Positions 33,881-46,200 of a stretch of DNA of 64,000 nt are shown piece by piece (positions within the stretch are counted from its first letter, which is position 1; each line of letters starts with the position of its first letter). The DNA comes from Marsupella aquatica (lineage: Eukaryota; Marchantiophyta), in contig OZ316895.1 of the NCBI GenBank assembly GCA_973895155.1, forward strand, positions 24,924,001 to 24,988,000. The letters are read 5' to 3'. A program made the position numbers and the translations under genes. The notes under the pieces are model-generated. The model saw only the letters and a list, made by a program, of their open reading frames with translations, had not been told where the DNA came from and made no database searches.

Positions 33881-36140
33881 AGTCTCAAACTACGTACCCT
33901 TTGTTTCTGTTTCATTTGAACATGTAGGCTATCCAAAAAGGAGACTTTTGCGTTCAAGATCAACTAATCTAGGAATATATATATTGCGCTTCAGTTGCTG
34001 TGTCAGGAGAGCAAATTCAATTGTAATCTCCTTGAAACAGACATTCACAACAGTACCAAAATAAATGATGACCCTAAACTTGTGACTTGTCAGGTTTTGA
34101 CGGCATGAATGGTTTCTTCAGCAGAATACCAGATCTGTAGAGCAATTGGGGTTGCCACATTCACCTCAATACATAAACTTTCAATCGTCTTCGTGAAACA
34201 ACCGTCAAAGGTGAATCAAACCATTGATGATCACGCATTGAGAGAGAACAAAACCAAACCTCAGAATAAAATATATGATAGTCAAAATTGACTCTGTTTT
34301 TGTCAAAGAATTAAGCGAGAGACCATTTGCAACGCTCTCTTTGTGCTTGTCTAATGCAAATAAGCTCGTAACAATTGAAGCATATGATAACCGTCTAAAT
34401 CCTCTATTAACTAATAACATTACTCTACTTTGCCCCCACGGAACCAAGCGATTTTCCAGCTCACATTGGACCAGGCTCAAAATACTCTTGAGGACTCTGT
34501 GTTGTATCTTGCTTCACCTATAATTCACCAAAGAGTGAAACAATTTTGAGAGCATTAAGAGACGACAGCCCCCGGCCCCTGTCCGACAGTCCAACCTCTC
34601 GGGGCTATTTTCATCTGGTTTACAATCTGTGCTGACCAAATCAGGTACATTCACAGTAAACTTCTTTTCTTCAGACTTTGCAGAGCGTATTCACCATCAA
34701 AGCTCGGTTCGAGTTCAATGCCATAGTGGTTCCACACATCATTGATTTTTGGGGGGTCTTGTGTCGGTCCAGATATCGAATGAGATTATAGTGAAGGGCC
34801 CAATGGGCCTGCTCACTAGGGAGAGTTGTCTAGAGAATGGAACAAATGCAGCGAGGGAGCCAACCAGAGCTCCGTAGACATCGACGAGGAACCGTGGATG
34901 TCTCTGCCAAAATTTACTACCACTCTGCCCACGCTACAGTCGTGGAGACGGCAAGACCCTTGAGGTGAGCATTCACTTGTTTTTCACAAGAAGAGATTGA
35001 CACTTGGCTTCTGGTTGGTAGTTATGGAGCCTGTTATCAAATTGAAGAGTTAACCCTGATCAAATGAAATTGGTGCAATCGAAATGATATGACGGACTTT
35101 TGGTTTGTGATGTTCCTGCGGCTTATGCCAAATGTGCGCCCCGTTCAGGAGATCAACACACAGCACATCTACTACCCGGGAGGCATGGATGACACTAACA
35201 AACAGTGACCCTAAGGAGAGCTCTTGTGCTGCAAAACATGTAGCATCAAATATGGATTGACAGTAGTCGACCGGTAATAAAGAAGCAGTAATCATAGTAC
35301 AGAGTATGTCTCCTTTTTCTCTAAACATCTGGGTTGATCGTCTCGATGCTTCTTCAACTGAGAACGGCCATGGATGGAGAGCAGTAAAGCACAGGATAGG
35401 GCAGCGCAGAGTTGATGCTTATTTTGTTCCTAAAAACAACGTTGATTTACAACCATGACGTTGGACATTGTCTTTGATTTGCAATTCTGACAATTTCTAA
35501 TGTGTTTTCTATGGTCATAGCCCATTCATAGCCTGCTGCATCACAGGCTTTTAATTGAGAAGGAGAGTTTTAATGTCCCTGCTTGGACTGAGGATGGTCT
35601 AATTATGAGCATCAGACACCTGAAATACAAACACATCCCGAAACTTGCCCTACTTCTCCTTGGTTTAAATCTCCCTAAACCCCTTCAAGCCCTCCACCAA
35701 AGGTCTTCAAACCCTCCACCCAAGGTCATGGAAAGTTTGTAGCATTAACTAGCCAATTAACCTATTTGGACTGTAGAGTTGGCATTTGGGCTGCATATAT
35801 AGTTGGTGCCTGAGTAGGCTGACCCAATAAAGGCCTCTGGCTACGCAAATTATCTACATAAGGTGGGATAATTTTGATTTATTTGGGTGTGTTAGTTTTG
35901 CCTTATAGATTTTACCTACTCTACCCTAGGCCTATTAACTTCTAGAGCTATAAGAGTTGTAAATTATTTTCTAAAGTAAGTCAATATACATAAAGATTTT
36001 GTCAAACATAAGTATTTATATTACAATTACAATCCTAAACTAAATTGGTCCAAATATTAAATACATATTTAATAAATTTCATAATTGTTTCTAAAAAGAT
36101 ACATTAAAGTTTGTTTCATGATACCTGAAACATATCTAAT
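33881..36140. other. Intergenic, no gene firmly supported
   Basis: A minus-strand frame at 35050-35328 and a plus-strand stretch near 34865-34970 look weakly coding, but I recognise neither. The rest is AT-rich. Confidence 0.35.
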
Positions 36141-37582
36141 TTACTCTATTCTATTTAATAATTGTCCTAAGCCACTATTCATAACTAAAGCTGCAATATA
36201 TGCAGGATTTTCTGTTGGTTTTCTAAAAGCCATACCATGGAGATGTTTGCCTTTGAATGCAAATAAATCACCATTATGCAAAGGTAATATAAATCCATGT
36301 TTGGCAAATACAAAATCAACTGGTGAAATATGTTCATCAGGGTGACTAGTATATGCTAGTGTCCACTCTGTGCTATCATTGTCCACATGAAAACGTGAAC
36401 AATAATCTCTAGTAATGAATAGTTGATAAGCAGGAGGTCCCTTCTTCATGTGCTTATCAAAAAATGGTATCTCAACACCTTCCTTAATATATTGGGAAGT
36501 TTCTAAGTAAGGGTTACAACATCTAAGAAAAGTATGTAATAACGTAGGATAATATCTAAACCACATAGACATTAAAATTTCTACCACAGCCCCATGTGCA
36601 AATCGATCAATAAATCTACCAAAATCTTTTAAAGGTTTTGAAGCTTTTACTAACTTATTACTATGAGTGTAGAAAGATGTAACATTTTTTCCAGGTGTCC
36701 ATGTATGGTGAAATGGACCGAACCCCACCATTTCACTCATATAGGATGCTCTAGTTTTAGATCTTTTTGAACTTGGATGAGCACAAAAAAGATCTTTAAG
36801 ATAAGTTCGCATCAATATAGTAAAAGATTTATGAACATCTTTAGGGCGAATATGGATACCCACTAGCTCACTTGAGATTTTATCATAGATCTCCGTAACC
36901 TGTTTTGTTTTTTGGATTTCAACGTAAGAAATTGGAAGCTCCCTATATATAGGTGCCTCTTCAATTTCAATTTCTTTCCCTTTGTTTTTCTTCTAGAAAG
37001 TATTTGTAATGTTTTTTCTAATTCTAAGCGATAAAAACATTCACCTTCATCATCAACTCTTCCCCAAAATCCTTGCACTAATTCCATTGGATTCACATTT
37101 CCCCACCAAAATTGGGAAATAATTTTTTCAAACACCATTTCTTTTTTCTCTAGCATATTTTTTTCTCTTTTTACACACTCTTCAATATAGGTAGATGACC
37201 TAAGAAAATGGATGTATTTTCTTATACTATAGGGTACTGAATCTAAAGAATAATGATGATCAAGAATATCACAGATATTCTCCCATGCGCAAGAAGTAAA
37301 GGTTTTTGGTGGTCCAATTTCTTTAAATCTATAGTAAGCATTATATATCATTGCTTTCGATACAGTATGTTTAATATTCAATACATTTTGTACAAATGCT
37401 TGAAAAATATTATCTTCTTGAAGAAGAAATAACATGGCAAACTTTTGTGAACGTGGATGCAATATCATGATCGCTGAAAAAATTTGAATGAAAACGTCCA
37501 TTGCAAATTTCATTTTCTCATACTCATATTTGCCATCTTCCTTCATTTGTTTGTTCACTTTCCAAAACTTTCGTTTTGCCAT
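36141..37582 (-). pseudogene. 2OG-Fe(II) dioxygenase, TET/JBP-like, copy 1 (one frameshift)
   Basis: Two minus-strand frames (37582-36863 and 36863-36141) together match the single-frame paralogue at 48551-49942 from end to end. The phase change is -1 and lies in a purine-rich stretch at about 36965-36992. It is probably a one-base deletion, since the homologous text resumes cleanly (YRELPISYVEIQKTKQ). The catalytic half has the double-stranded beta-helix signature: H159-x-D161 in FHVDND, distal H209 in KHLHG, and R214 as a candidate 2OG ligand (numbering from the second frame). The N-terminal half is helical with no named domain. The sequence before the ATG reads TTTTTCAG|ATG on the minus strand, a good splice acceptor, so an upstream exon is likely. 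Enzymes of this fold hydroxylate nucleic acid bases or proteins. The TET/JBP comparison is by motif spacing only. Confidence 0.65.
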
Positions 37583-37623
37583 CTGAAAAATTCCAAAAAC
37601 ATACTTTAATTTATACAGATATT

Positions 37624-37790
37624 TATTTCAAAATACATATCTCCAGTCAAACTATCTGGAACTATTAAATAACAATAACCAGAAAAGTATGCCAGATACA
37701 TATTTCAAAATACATATCTCCGGCCAAACTATCTGGAACTATTAAATAACAATAATCAGAAAAGCATGCCAGATATATATTTCAAAATAA
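37624..37790. repeat. Tandem duplication, 77-bp period
   Basis: TATTTCAAAATACATATCTCC starts at 37624 and 37701, with a third partial unit at 37778. The units differ at only a few positions. It lies just upstream (minus strand) of dioxygenase copy 1, possibly in its first intron or promoter. Confidence 0.85.
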
Positions 37791-38811
37791 AGTCAATTGT
37801 TTAGTTTTATAATACATATGTTAGGCAAATTCATAAGATAATAAGTAGAAAAATATACTCAATATTTGTTTTAAAATACTTATATTTTCTTTGCTTTATT
37901 TTATTTTTCCATGTCCTTCATGAATTATACTTAAAACAAATAAATGATAGTAGGAACTCACCTTAGAGAAAATAAACGAAATTCAAGTATGATTTCCCAA
38001 CTTCTAGGTTAGTATTTGGGGCTCCACGTAGCAACTTGAGCTGATTGCAAACAAACATCAAATTAATGCCAAAATGAGCTTGTACTTAACTAACAAGTTT
38101 CACTTGCTTGCAGTAAGTCCTTGAAGAACAAAAGCCCTTAAGAATATACTCTGGCTCCCTTCTGACTGTACACATTTAACATAGGAAACTGGAACCTATT
38201 GTTGCCAAAGTGTTAGCATTTAGACTTCCAACCTAGCAAAGTACAAATGACATGCAAGACAAATGTTTACCTAAAAGCAAATAACTACTTTGTAGATTGT
38301 AACAGGGTATCCAAAAGAGACTAAAGTAAACTCTGTGAGGTTAGGAACGTGAAAGAAACAATCATTGTATCACTAATTCTATATGAGCTGCACCCTACCA
38401 AAAATCAATCTAAGGACTGAATCAATGGGTGTGAACTTCCAATTAAAAGACATTTCAAAAATACCAACTAAGAAGCATACCATGTAAAGGTTGTGCTCAA
38501 AATCAACTAGCTTGTTGATGGGTGGTAGCAAGTGTTGTGGCAAAGTTGGTGTGCAACCCCGCTTGTTGAGAAGGAGAAGTAAAGCTCCAGAATGCCATAT
38601 AACTCAACAATTGAATCAAGCGCCACAATTTACGGGTACGTACTACTACGACGAGACTCATGCAAAGTGCCTGAAGTGTTGGGAGCTAGAAGATCAATGA
38701 AGGACCTTCTACTTATGCTGCGGCCCCACTGAGTTGAGCTGAGCTCACCAGGGTCCTTTGCGTTGGAACAGATTGCAAAGTCCCTGAAGTGTGGGGAGAA
38801 GATTTGATTTA
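37791..38811. other. Intergenic, no gene seen
   Basis: AT-rich. A short frame at 38491-38700 ends in CLKCWELEDQ but has no recognised domain. The word AAAGTSCCTGAAGTGT occurs twice, near 38655 and 38776. Confidence 0.4.
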
Positions 38812-39141
<330 letters not shown>

Positions 39142-39652
39142 GATTGTCTAGAGAGCTGCCAAGATTTCACGCTTATCTACATTGTTTTCATTGTGGTGAA
39201 GTGGGTTTGGACAAGTTTGGACAATTATTGCAAACTCCCAGAAGCATCTAATCAACTACAGTACTTCATCCACAGCACTTTCTCAGTTTCTCGTGCAGGT
39301 GCTCGTTGGTTGAATACTACTACAAAAGGCTGCCCGAGAAAGGCTGTTACGGAAGAAGATTAGAAGTAGACTGGGATTGAAGCACCACGATTTCAATGCA
39401 AGTCAATTTACAAGGGGAAAATCAAGAAATTGCTATTGCAAATGACCTCAGTTCAATCAGCATGTCGGGCTTAAACATCGTCAATTCCACAGACAGACCG
39501 AAGACACGGAAGAAGGAAGACAAGAGCGTCACAGACTGCCAAAGACCACATAGATGACACACAGACCTCTCAGTTTGTCGTTTGATTACACTCCAATTCC
39601 TGTACATTGACCTAGAGGCAATGAAATTTCCAGCACCAGACATATACCCACC

Positions 39653-39965
39653 AAAGATTCTGCTGCAGCATTCCGCGAGCAAAATACTGTTCGTTTTACA
39701 CAATTCCCTCAAGGAAGAAATCGAAAGACTGGCCGGGGAAGATCAGTATCACTTGCGTCGGACTTAGTCCAACAAACAAAGAACTGGGAGCTCGACTGGT
39801 AGGCATACTCGCACAAGAAAGCCTAAAATCTAATGCAGCCCAAAACGAGTATGCGATCTTTGAAAGGATCTGGATGCAGCTATTGCAACTGGAGAGAATA
39901 AATTGCTGTTGAATAAAATTACAAAGTCCAGGGAAGTAGGGGAATTCGATAGAAAGCTCAACCAG
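39653..39965 (+). pseudogene. Unrecognised gene remnant, exon A
   Basis: Coding-like text runs through three phases: AAAFREQNTVRFTQFPQGRN, then ELGARLVGILAQESL followed by NAAQNEYAIFE, then DLDAAIATGENKLLLNKI and a short tail ending REVGEFDRKLNQ. It ends exactly at a good donor, CAG|GTAAGA (39965/39966). The switches need one-base indels near 39775 and 39862. The composition is that of a soluble helical protein. I do not recognise the family. It probably belongs with the exon-like parts at 40106-40215, 40430-40530 and 41423-41611. Confidence 0.45.
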
Positions 39966-40105
39966 GTAAGAGTCAGACAGAGCAAGACCACAATCGAGAA
40001 ACAGAAACACGACCGTAGGGCATGAGTGACTCAAGGACAGGATATCTACAAATTGTCCCGTGTCTCTCCCTTTCTCTTTTGTTATTCCACCAACGAACCC
40101 AGCAA

Positions 40106-40215
40106 CGCACGCTTGGTCCTCATTTACAGGGAAATCCTCCACAGGATTAGGAAAAGGGACAAAAAGGCAGCAGACGAAGCCGCAATTCAAATGATGCATG
40201 ATGTGCTTGCCACAA
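40106..40215 (+). pseudogene. Unrecognised gene remnant, exon B
   Basis: Reads RLVLIYREILHRIRKRDKKA and then ADEAAIQMMHDVLATS, an amphipathic charged helix. It is part of a longer chance frame 40026-40385. An AG precedes it near 40102 and a GTAAAC follows at about 40216. Family unknown. Confidence 0.35.
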
Positions 40216-40429
40216 GTAAACGTCATCTTCGTCTTCAACCAAACCAAGATTGCACCCCGAGAAACAAGCATTGTTTGTCAAAGCAAGATTTAGGGGATCG
40301 AGAGAGCACAGACGGATTACCGTTTATCAATTCAAAAGCTTCAGGTAGAAATGACCCCCCTATATATTTCCCGGTCTTTAGCTGAGCAAGAGTGAGGGAA
40401 GATAGCAGTGTCATTTTTATCAATGCACA

Positions 40430-40656
40430 AGGTTCACGGAGAAATTGAATTACCTCTCTCAGTTGACGACGGCGTGGCTGGCTGGCTTGCTGGCCCGCTG
40501 ATGAACGAGCTAGAAGTGCCTGTGAGTTCCAAAGGAACGTTGTCTACAACTCCCACTATCAACTGGTACGAGTATCTTAAAATTCTGCAAATGTCGGGAG
40601 CAACAGAAATATATGCCTGCCAACATACTACAACGACGACGAGCACCTCTTGCTGA
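40430..40656 (+). pseudogene. Unrecognised gene remnant, exon C
   Basis: After CACAAG at about 40429 the frame reads VHGEIELPLSVDDGVAGWLA and continues to NELEVP, where a weak donor (CTGTGAGT) is possible near 40520. The frame itself runs on to 40656. Family unknown. Confidence 0.3.
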
Positions 40657-40838
40657 TGGTACAAACTCTATCGATCATAGGCTACAGAAGCACATAGTAG
40701 GCGAGCACCTCCGCGAGCACCTCTTGCTGATGGTACAAACTCTATCGATCATAAGCTACAGAAGCACATAGTAGGCGAGCACCTCTCGCCGATGGTACAA
40801 ACTCTATCGATCATATTAAGCTACCGAAGCACATAGTA
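40641..40838. repeat. Three tandem copies, 74/62-bp spacing
   Basis: GAGCACCTCT starts at 40641, 40715 and 40777. Each unit carries GATGGTACAAACTCTATCGAT and GAAGCACATAGTA. Confidence 0.85.
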
Positions 40839-41184
40839 TTGTACCGCTATTATGCCACCCAAGTCTGATTCCAAGTGAGATACTAATGAAGCCTGTACAA
40901 TTGATCCCCGCTAACTAGTAGTATATATATGATTAATCTTGTGCTACACATGCAGAAATTGTAGTGACTTCGTGCTACCTAAACCTGATCTGAGAAAGAA
41001 GGTCATGCTTGCCTCGTGGAGTTTTGTTAGTTTAATTAAGATTATGCTAGTGAGTATCAAGTGCCTTGTCCTAACCAATCTATGTCCCCGGTTATCCCCA
41101 GCACAACACCGCTAATTAAAGTAGCCAGAAAGACAAACCGCCCCCCAAAATAACAAGGTAATGTCCCTGCTGGGAGCATATACC

Positions 41185-41422
41185 TAACAAAGGCTAGCGC
41201 TGATTAAGGGTTGCTGTTTTTGTCCCCTCTCAAGTTTGTTTTGGCTGGTTCTATTCTAGGCTTGAGCATATACGTAACAGAGGTTGCTGTTTTTGTCTCT
41301 CTCAAGTTTGTTTTGGCTGGTTCTATTCTAGGCTTGAGCATATACCCTAACAGAGGTTAGCGCTGATTAAGGGTTGCTGTTTTTGTCCCCTCTCAAGTTT
41401 GTTTTGGCTGGTTCTATTCTAG
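41185..41422. repeat. Triplicated intron end with three splice acceptors
   Basis: CTCTCAAGTTTGTTTTGGCT and the acceptor-like TGGTTCTATTCTAG occur three times, with AG at 41258-41259, 41330-41331 and 41421-41422. The third AG directly precedes the last exon. GAGGTTAGCGCTGATTAAGG is also repeated. Confidence 0.8.
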
Positions 41423-41611
41423 GCCTTGAGAGCTGGCAGAATACCTGTGGGACTGGGAGCCGGAGCAGCGATGGCTGCAGTTGCTGCCTTCATTGATGCC
41501 GGTGGTCAAATGACTCAAGTACCGACAAGAAGAGAAATATCTAACACACCCAAGAGAGGCGGAGACCCGGGCGGTCCGGGCGGAGAAGTACAACATCCTA
41601 GCCGCAGCTGA
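41423..41611 (+). CDS. Probable last exon of the unrecognised gene
   Basis: Begins right after TTCTATTCTAG and reads ALRAGRIPVGLGAGAAMAAV, then AAFIDAGGQMTQVP, and a Gly/Pro-rich basic end that stops with TGA at 41609-41611. The Gly/Ala-rich stretch could be a membrane-inserting helix. Clean splice signal and clean stop make it exon-like. The protein family is not recognised, and its link to exons A-C is by order and strand only. Confidence 0.4.
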   Translation, partial: ALRAGRIPVGLGAGAAMAAVAAFIDAGGQMTQVPTRREISNTPKRGGDPGGPGGEVQHPSRS

Positions 41612-41869
41612 CAAAAGTGAAATCTAGTCCTTCAGAAGACTTATTAGCTCTCAGTAATGTTCATTGCAGTTGCCCGAGTTACATGCACAGCTGTGTCAAT
41701 TGATGTTGTTACTCATTTATTTCCAGAGCTGTATTTGAATTTTCAGCTCATTCTGACGATGCTTGAACCACGAGAATTCCTTGAAGTTCAATAATAGAGC
41801 TTTAGTACTCTGTTTGATCTAGTTCAAAGCAAATGCTCTCTCCACAAGCAATGTCTCAGTGGATGCACA

Positions 41870-42010
41870 TACTGATAAGGACTAGTCAAGCGAGAGCAAG
41901 AAGATAGTTCCTTAGACGGACCAAGAATGGTCTCAGTGCGCTGAAATGCAGATAGGGGTTAGTCAACCGAGAACGAAAGGATAGTTGCTTAGACGAACCA
42001 AGATGTACTT
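41870..42010. repeat. Diverged direct duplication
   Basis: The segment TAGTCAAGCGAGAGCAAGAAG...ATAGTTCCTTAGACGGACC near 41883 recurs as TAGTCAACCGAGAACGAAAGG...ATAGTTGCTTAGACGAACC near 41958. Confidence 0.6.
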
Positions 42011-42959
42011 CTGCCGGATTGGTACGGCCCGTGTACCTTGCATTACAATAATGATGAAATTGTGGATCTATGAATCAGTTGTTGGTGTACAAACAAAAGA
42101 ACCAAAAATAAAGATTGTCGTCAATTGAGTGGCATTATTTGTCTTTATATGTTTGTAGTCTCTAATCATTTTAGCGAGCACTGTACTGACGTGGGGTCAA
42201 TATACTGAAGGCGGCCTCTATAGTAGAGTGATCAATCAACAAGACGCAGTTTAGCAATTGCAGCTCATACGCATTTTGGCAATTGCAGCTCATACATCCC
42301 AATTTCTACTTTTGAAGCTCCAAGGTCGATCTTAAGTGCCCAGCACATTGAAGCCAACTAAATCTCAAGTCCGCGGTTTCAAAAAACAATTGTCAGCCAA
42401 TGTGGCCCACCGAATGAAGCTGCCGCGAATTTGATTACATCCCCCCCTTCCCTTTCTACTGCCTTCTATTTAAAGAAGCAAATCTGGCCGCTGCTCTAGC
42501 ACAACGCTGCTTGTGTTTACATTTCCTTTGCCGATTCCCGATTTTCAGGGTCCTTCTCCCCGGCCTCCTGTGTCCGAATCTCCACTCTTTAACCCATTGT
42601 GCATGCACGGAGCTTCTCCTAGAAATATCATCTTCTTGTTCTGTCGTTTACCTTCATTGGATTATCTTAGTCCAAAACAACATAACAACCCGAAAGGGAA
42701 TCCCAGGCTTCCCAAGCATAGCAGCAGAAGGCTGGAGAGGAAAGATGATGAGCATACTGATAACATAATGACAGGCTCTGTGCAGCCACCTTGTCCCACC
42801 CCCTTAGCCTCAAAAATAATATGTATAGAATTGCATTCCACCATTACACATGCGTCTTACAGGCACCCTAGCTAGGCGCAATGCACACCTTTGACCCACC
42901 TTCATAGGGCCAACATAAATCCTATATACTAACAATATTTCTCTCTCTTACAGCTGACA
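42011..42959. other. Intergenic, no gene seen
   Basis: Overlapping short frames near 42511-42875 on both strands lack any recognisable domain. Confidence 0.4.
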
Positions 42960-43200
42960 AGCTGACCTGCTTTACGGACTCTCCTGATGTGTGAATTTTT
43001 CTTTCGTTCGGGAAGGGTGGGTGGCAGGGGGAGGTTGAGAGGCAATCAAAGGCCAAAACTTTTGCTAAGCTTTTTCTCTTTCTTACAACTGACCTGCTTT
43101 ACGGACTCTCCTGATGTGTGAATTTTTTTTCCTTTCAGGAAGGGGTGGGTGAGAGGGGGAGGTTGAGCTGAGGAGGCAAGAAAAGGCCAAAACTTTTGCT
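42960..43200. repeat. Tandem duplication, 127-bp period
   Basis: GACCTGCTTTACGGACTCTC starts at 42964 and 43091, and CCAAAACTTTTGCT ends both units. Confidence 0.8.
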
Positions 43201-46200
43201 TCAGTGCCAAAGGCCGAGAGTCAGGGGAGAAAGGCCCAGATCAATCCATATGGGGAAACCACGGTACCTAGACGCCAAAGAAACAACATATAACAATAGG
43301 ATGTAGGATCGGGCATCCCGACCAAGCTAAGCAGACCCAAAGTCTTGGGGGGATTGAACCGAAGAGTGTGCTGACCAAGTTGCAAGATCATGCACCTTGT
43401 GGAGAGTGAATTAAACCTTGATGATCCATTGCCTAGAAGTCCCGCTTTTGAGAGAGTTAGATTGTTCAAAAGTAATTAGATTTGTCGTGCCTCTTATTGT
43501 GCGCCAGTGGAGCTGAATGCTTCAAAGTGTGGACCTCGGACGCTCACCGAAGCGGCTACATTGAAGTGCAGATTCAGCACTCGTAGTACGTCTAGCCACA
43601 GAGATTTGACTGCTGTAACTGAGTGCATTCTATGCTCAAGCTGAGCGATCCGGGCTGAAACCCGAAGTGCCCGCTTTTGACTTCATTGATATCCTGTAAA
43701 TTGACTTCAAATACGTACCTCGTACAGTATTTGAAGATGGGGCCATGCCGGTTCTAAGGTTGGATCCTCCTCTTTGGGATCAAAGTTATCAACTCCGGTA
43801 TTTTCATGAGAGGAGGGGGGTAGCGTACGAAACAGGCTTGTTACATGCATTTTGGTGATATCTTCGAACACAGCCTCCGTGAACTTCCCTGTTCCCGATG
43901 TTGCATCTTCCATCAGCTCCACTAAGGTTTGCTTCTTAATCTCTTTGTCATTGACATTCTTTGTCGGGTCAGTGAAGTCAAAAGTGTAACAGCAAAGATG
44001 GAGCTGTTAATGAACAAGTTCTGCCTGTCAGAATTTGGAAGGTCTTTGAAAGCAGGCAGAGGATAGAAAAAGGGACCTCAACCATTGTGAGTCAAGTTTG
44101 GTAACAACTTCTCCTTTCCTGGTCCAAATCTTGGGGTACCGATGCCGTTGATCAAAGCGTTATTCCTGCTACTGGGGCCTACAGCAGCCCTAGCTCCCGC
44201 AGCAGATTAACTAAATATGCAGCAGCCGGGGCTGGGGCCAGAGCTGCAGGTCCAACCCCTCCAGTTGTTGAGGCGCCTACAGATCCTGGTTCATTGGGGT
44301 CATTCGGCCCATTACTCCCTTTGTTGCAAATCGGCAGGCGCTTCGATATTTTGTTAATCATACCTCAGCGCCTACCCTTGCCCCATCGCCTCTATCTTAG
44401 AGCAAGATGAGCACCCGCATACGACTAATGTCTACCCAACACTCCCCCTTTCTATTTGGCCGCGCCAGCAGCCAGCCATGCATTTGCAGCAAGGTGCAAA
44501 TTGGCATGACCAACATGACACAATAGTGTGAAGTATTTCGAGATCAAAATTCTTCTCGAATCTCCAATGTGTAAATGCGCACTCTGTACGGGGCGAAATA
44601 CTTCTCCTTCAATGTCTGTCTAGGTTGTTTCGAGCTGCTGCAGTTGTACTCTTCCCTATAAGCTGTGCTCTTGTCATTGGAAATGGAATGTGATTTCGTG
44701 AATGCCTTCTGCATATGAGGGCTAGGGACATCTACGATATTTTCTGTAGATGGCAATTTAGGAAAACATAAGAAATGATGGTGGATATGTGCTCCTGTGT
44801 CGTAATTGTTTTTGTTTAGCTACAAAATAATGTTCTGGACCTAATTCCGACTTTCTATCCAGTTGACTTGGTTTAGAAGATGCTATTGGCTTGGTGGTGC
44901 ATAAAGATCAACGCAATAAACTATCTTCTGCTACAGTTTAGTTCCTGGCCATATCATGATCGTTTATTAAGATTAATGGAGTCCCTTACCATGTGAGAAA
45001 TCAGTCGGTGCTTTCATCTCCACAAGATTTAGAGGTCTGTGTTTCTGAGGTGTTGTCAACACTATACTGCCATAGCAGCCCACTTATTATCCAAGGTTTC
45101 AGATTTCAAGCTGCCTGATTTTGGGGATTACTCCTCATTGTGAATAAGAGCCTCGACGTTTCAGATTAGGTCGGTCGTGGTCTGCAGAATGCGGTGAAAA
45201 CTACTTCTCTCCTCGTCTATAACGTTTGTAATCTAAGTTGAATCATTATTACTGGAACTCGGTCACTAGCCAATTTCAGAACAACCTTTCGTACGTGGGC
45301 GACTTCTTGCAGTATTATTGCAGAGTCTCAATCTGCTCTTCATTGAAATTAAGATGTGGGTACGATTCTTGCCTCAGCTCAAAACAAGGCAAATCAAACA
45401 AAACTTCTTGTCTGGAGACTCCAGACAGTACGATTATGTAAGTGACAGCTCAAAACAAGGCAAATAATTACAGAGGCACTCATGAGATCGATAGGCATGG
45501 GGCCGGGTCCCATCTGGTGCCGCGAACGCTTCCCAAAAAAGGTTATTTTCCTAAATCATGGATCTGAACCTATTGGTGTAAGTATGGTTCGCGCTTGTCT
45601 TGCTGGTAGACGAGCTAGACTGCAGCGGCCGATGAGGACGCAAAATTCCTTCATTTATGCCATCACAAATTGGCAAGCTGGTGTAGGGCTCTGAATCAAT
45701 TGAGTAGCTAGACAAAGTGCCGTCAACCTGATCAAAACTGGGGTCTCCAGTAAAATTACAAGGTGGGATTTGGAGTATGCCTAAGGTGCCGTGTTGTATT
45801 AATCCGAATGGCTACTAACTCCAGCCGTAAACTTATGTCTATTGATATGGACCTACTCTAAATGATCTGTACAAAGCTTTAGTCAAAATGCCCCTCATGT
45901 CCTTTAGTTCAAGGACGTTCTTAAGATATTCATAGGACTATCTCTTTTCCGCATACACTTAACATAGAGTTTCGGATATCATCACAAGTCTACCTCAGTC
46001 ACTGAGCTAGGACAAAATGTCAACAGAAGTGGTAGAGGCAAGACGTGTAAAATCCGTAAACATGCACCTTCAGTGAGGCAGACTTAGTTCAATTTTTCCT
46101 TCCGATCTGCTATGAAAGCTGGTTGGCAACCTGTCGCTTTAAGAGGACCAAGGCACTTTAGATCTTGATTTCACAAATTCTGATACAATTGACGCTGGTT

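Noticed and set aside
36960-36995. Programmed -1 ribosomal frameshift between the two dioxygenase frames
   Set aside because: No canonical slippery heptamer in phase, and the paralogue encodes the same protein in one frame.
43221-43469. 5S rRNA or tRNA gene in this stretch
   Set aside because: No box A/B/C promoter pattern or cloverleaf could be recognised. The sequence only superficially resembles rRNA because of GGGAAACC/CCCGACC words.
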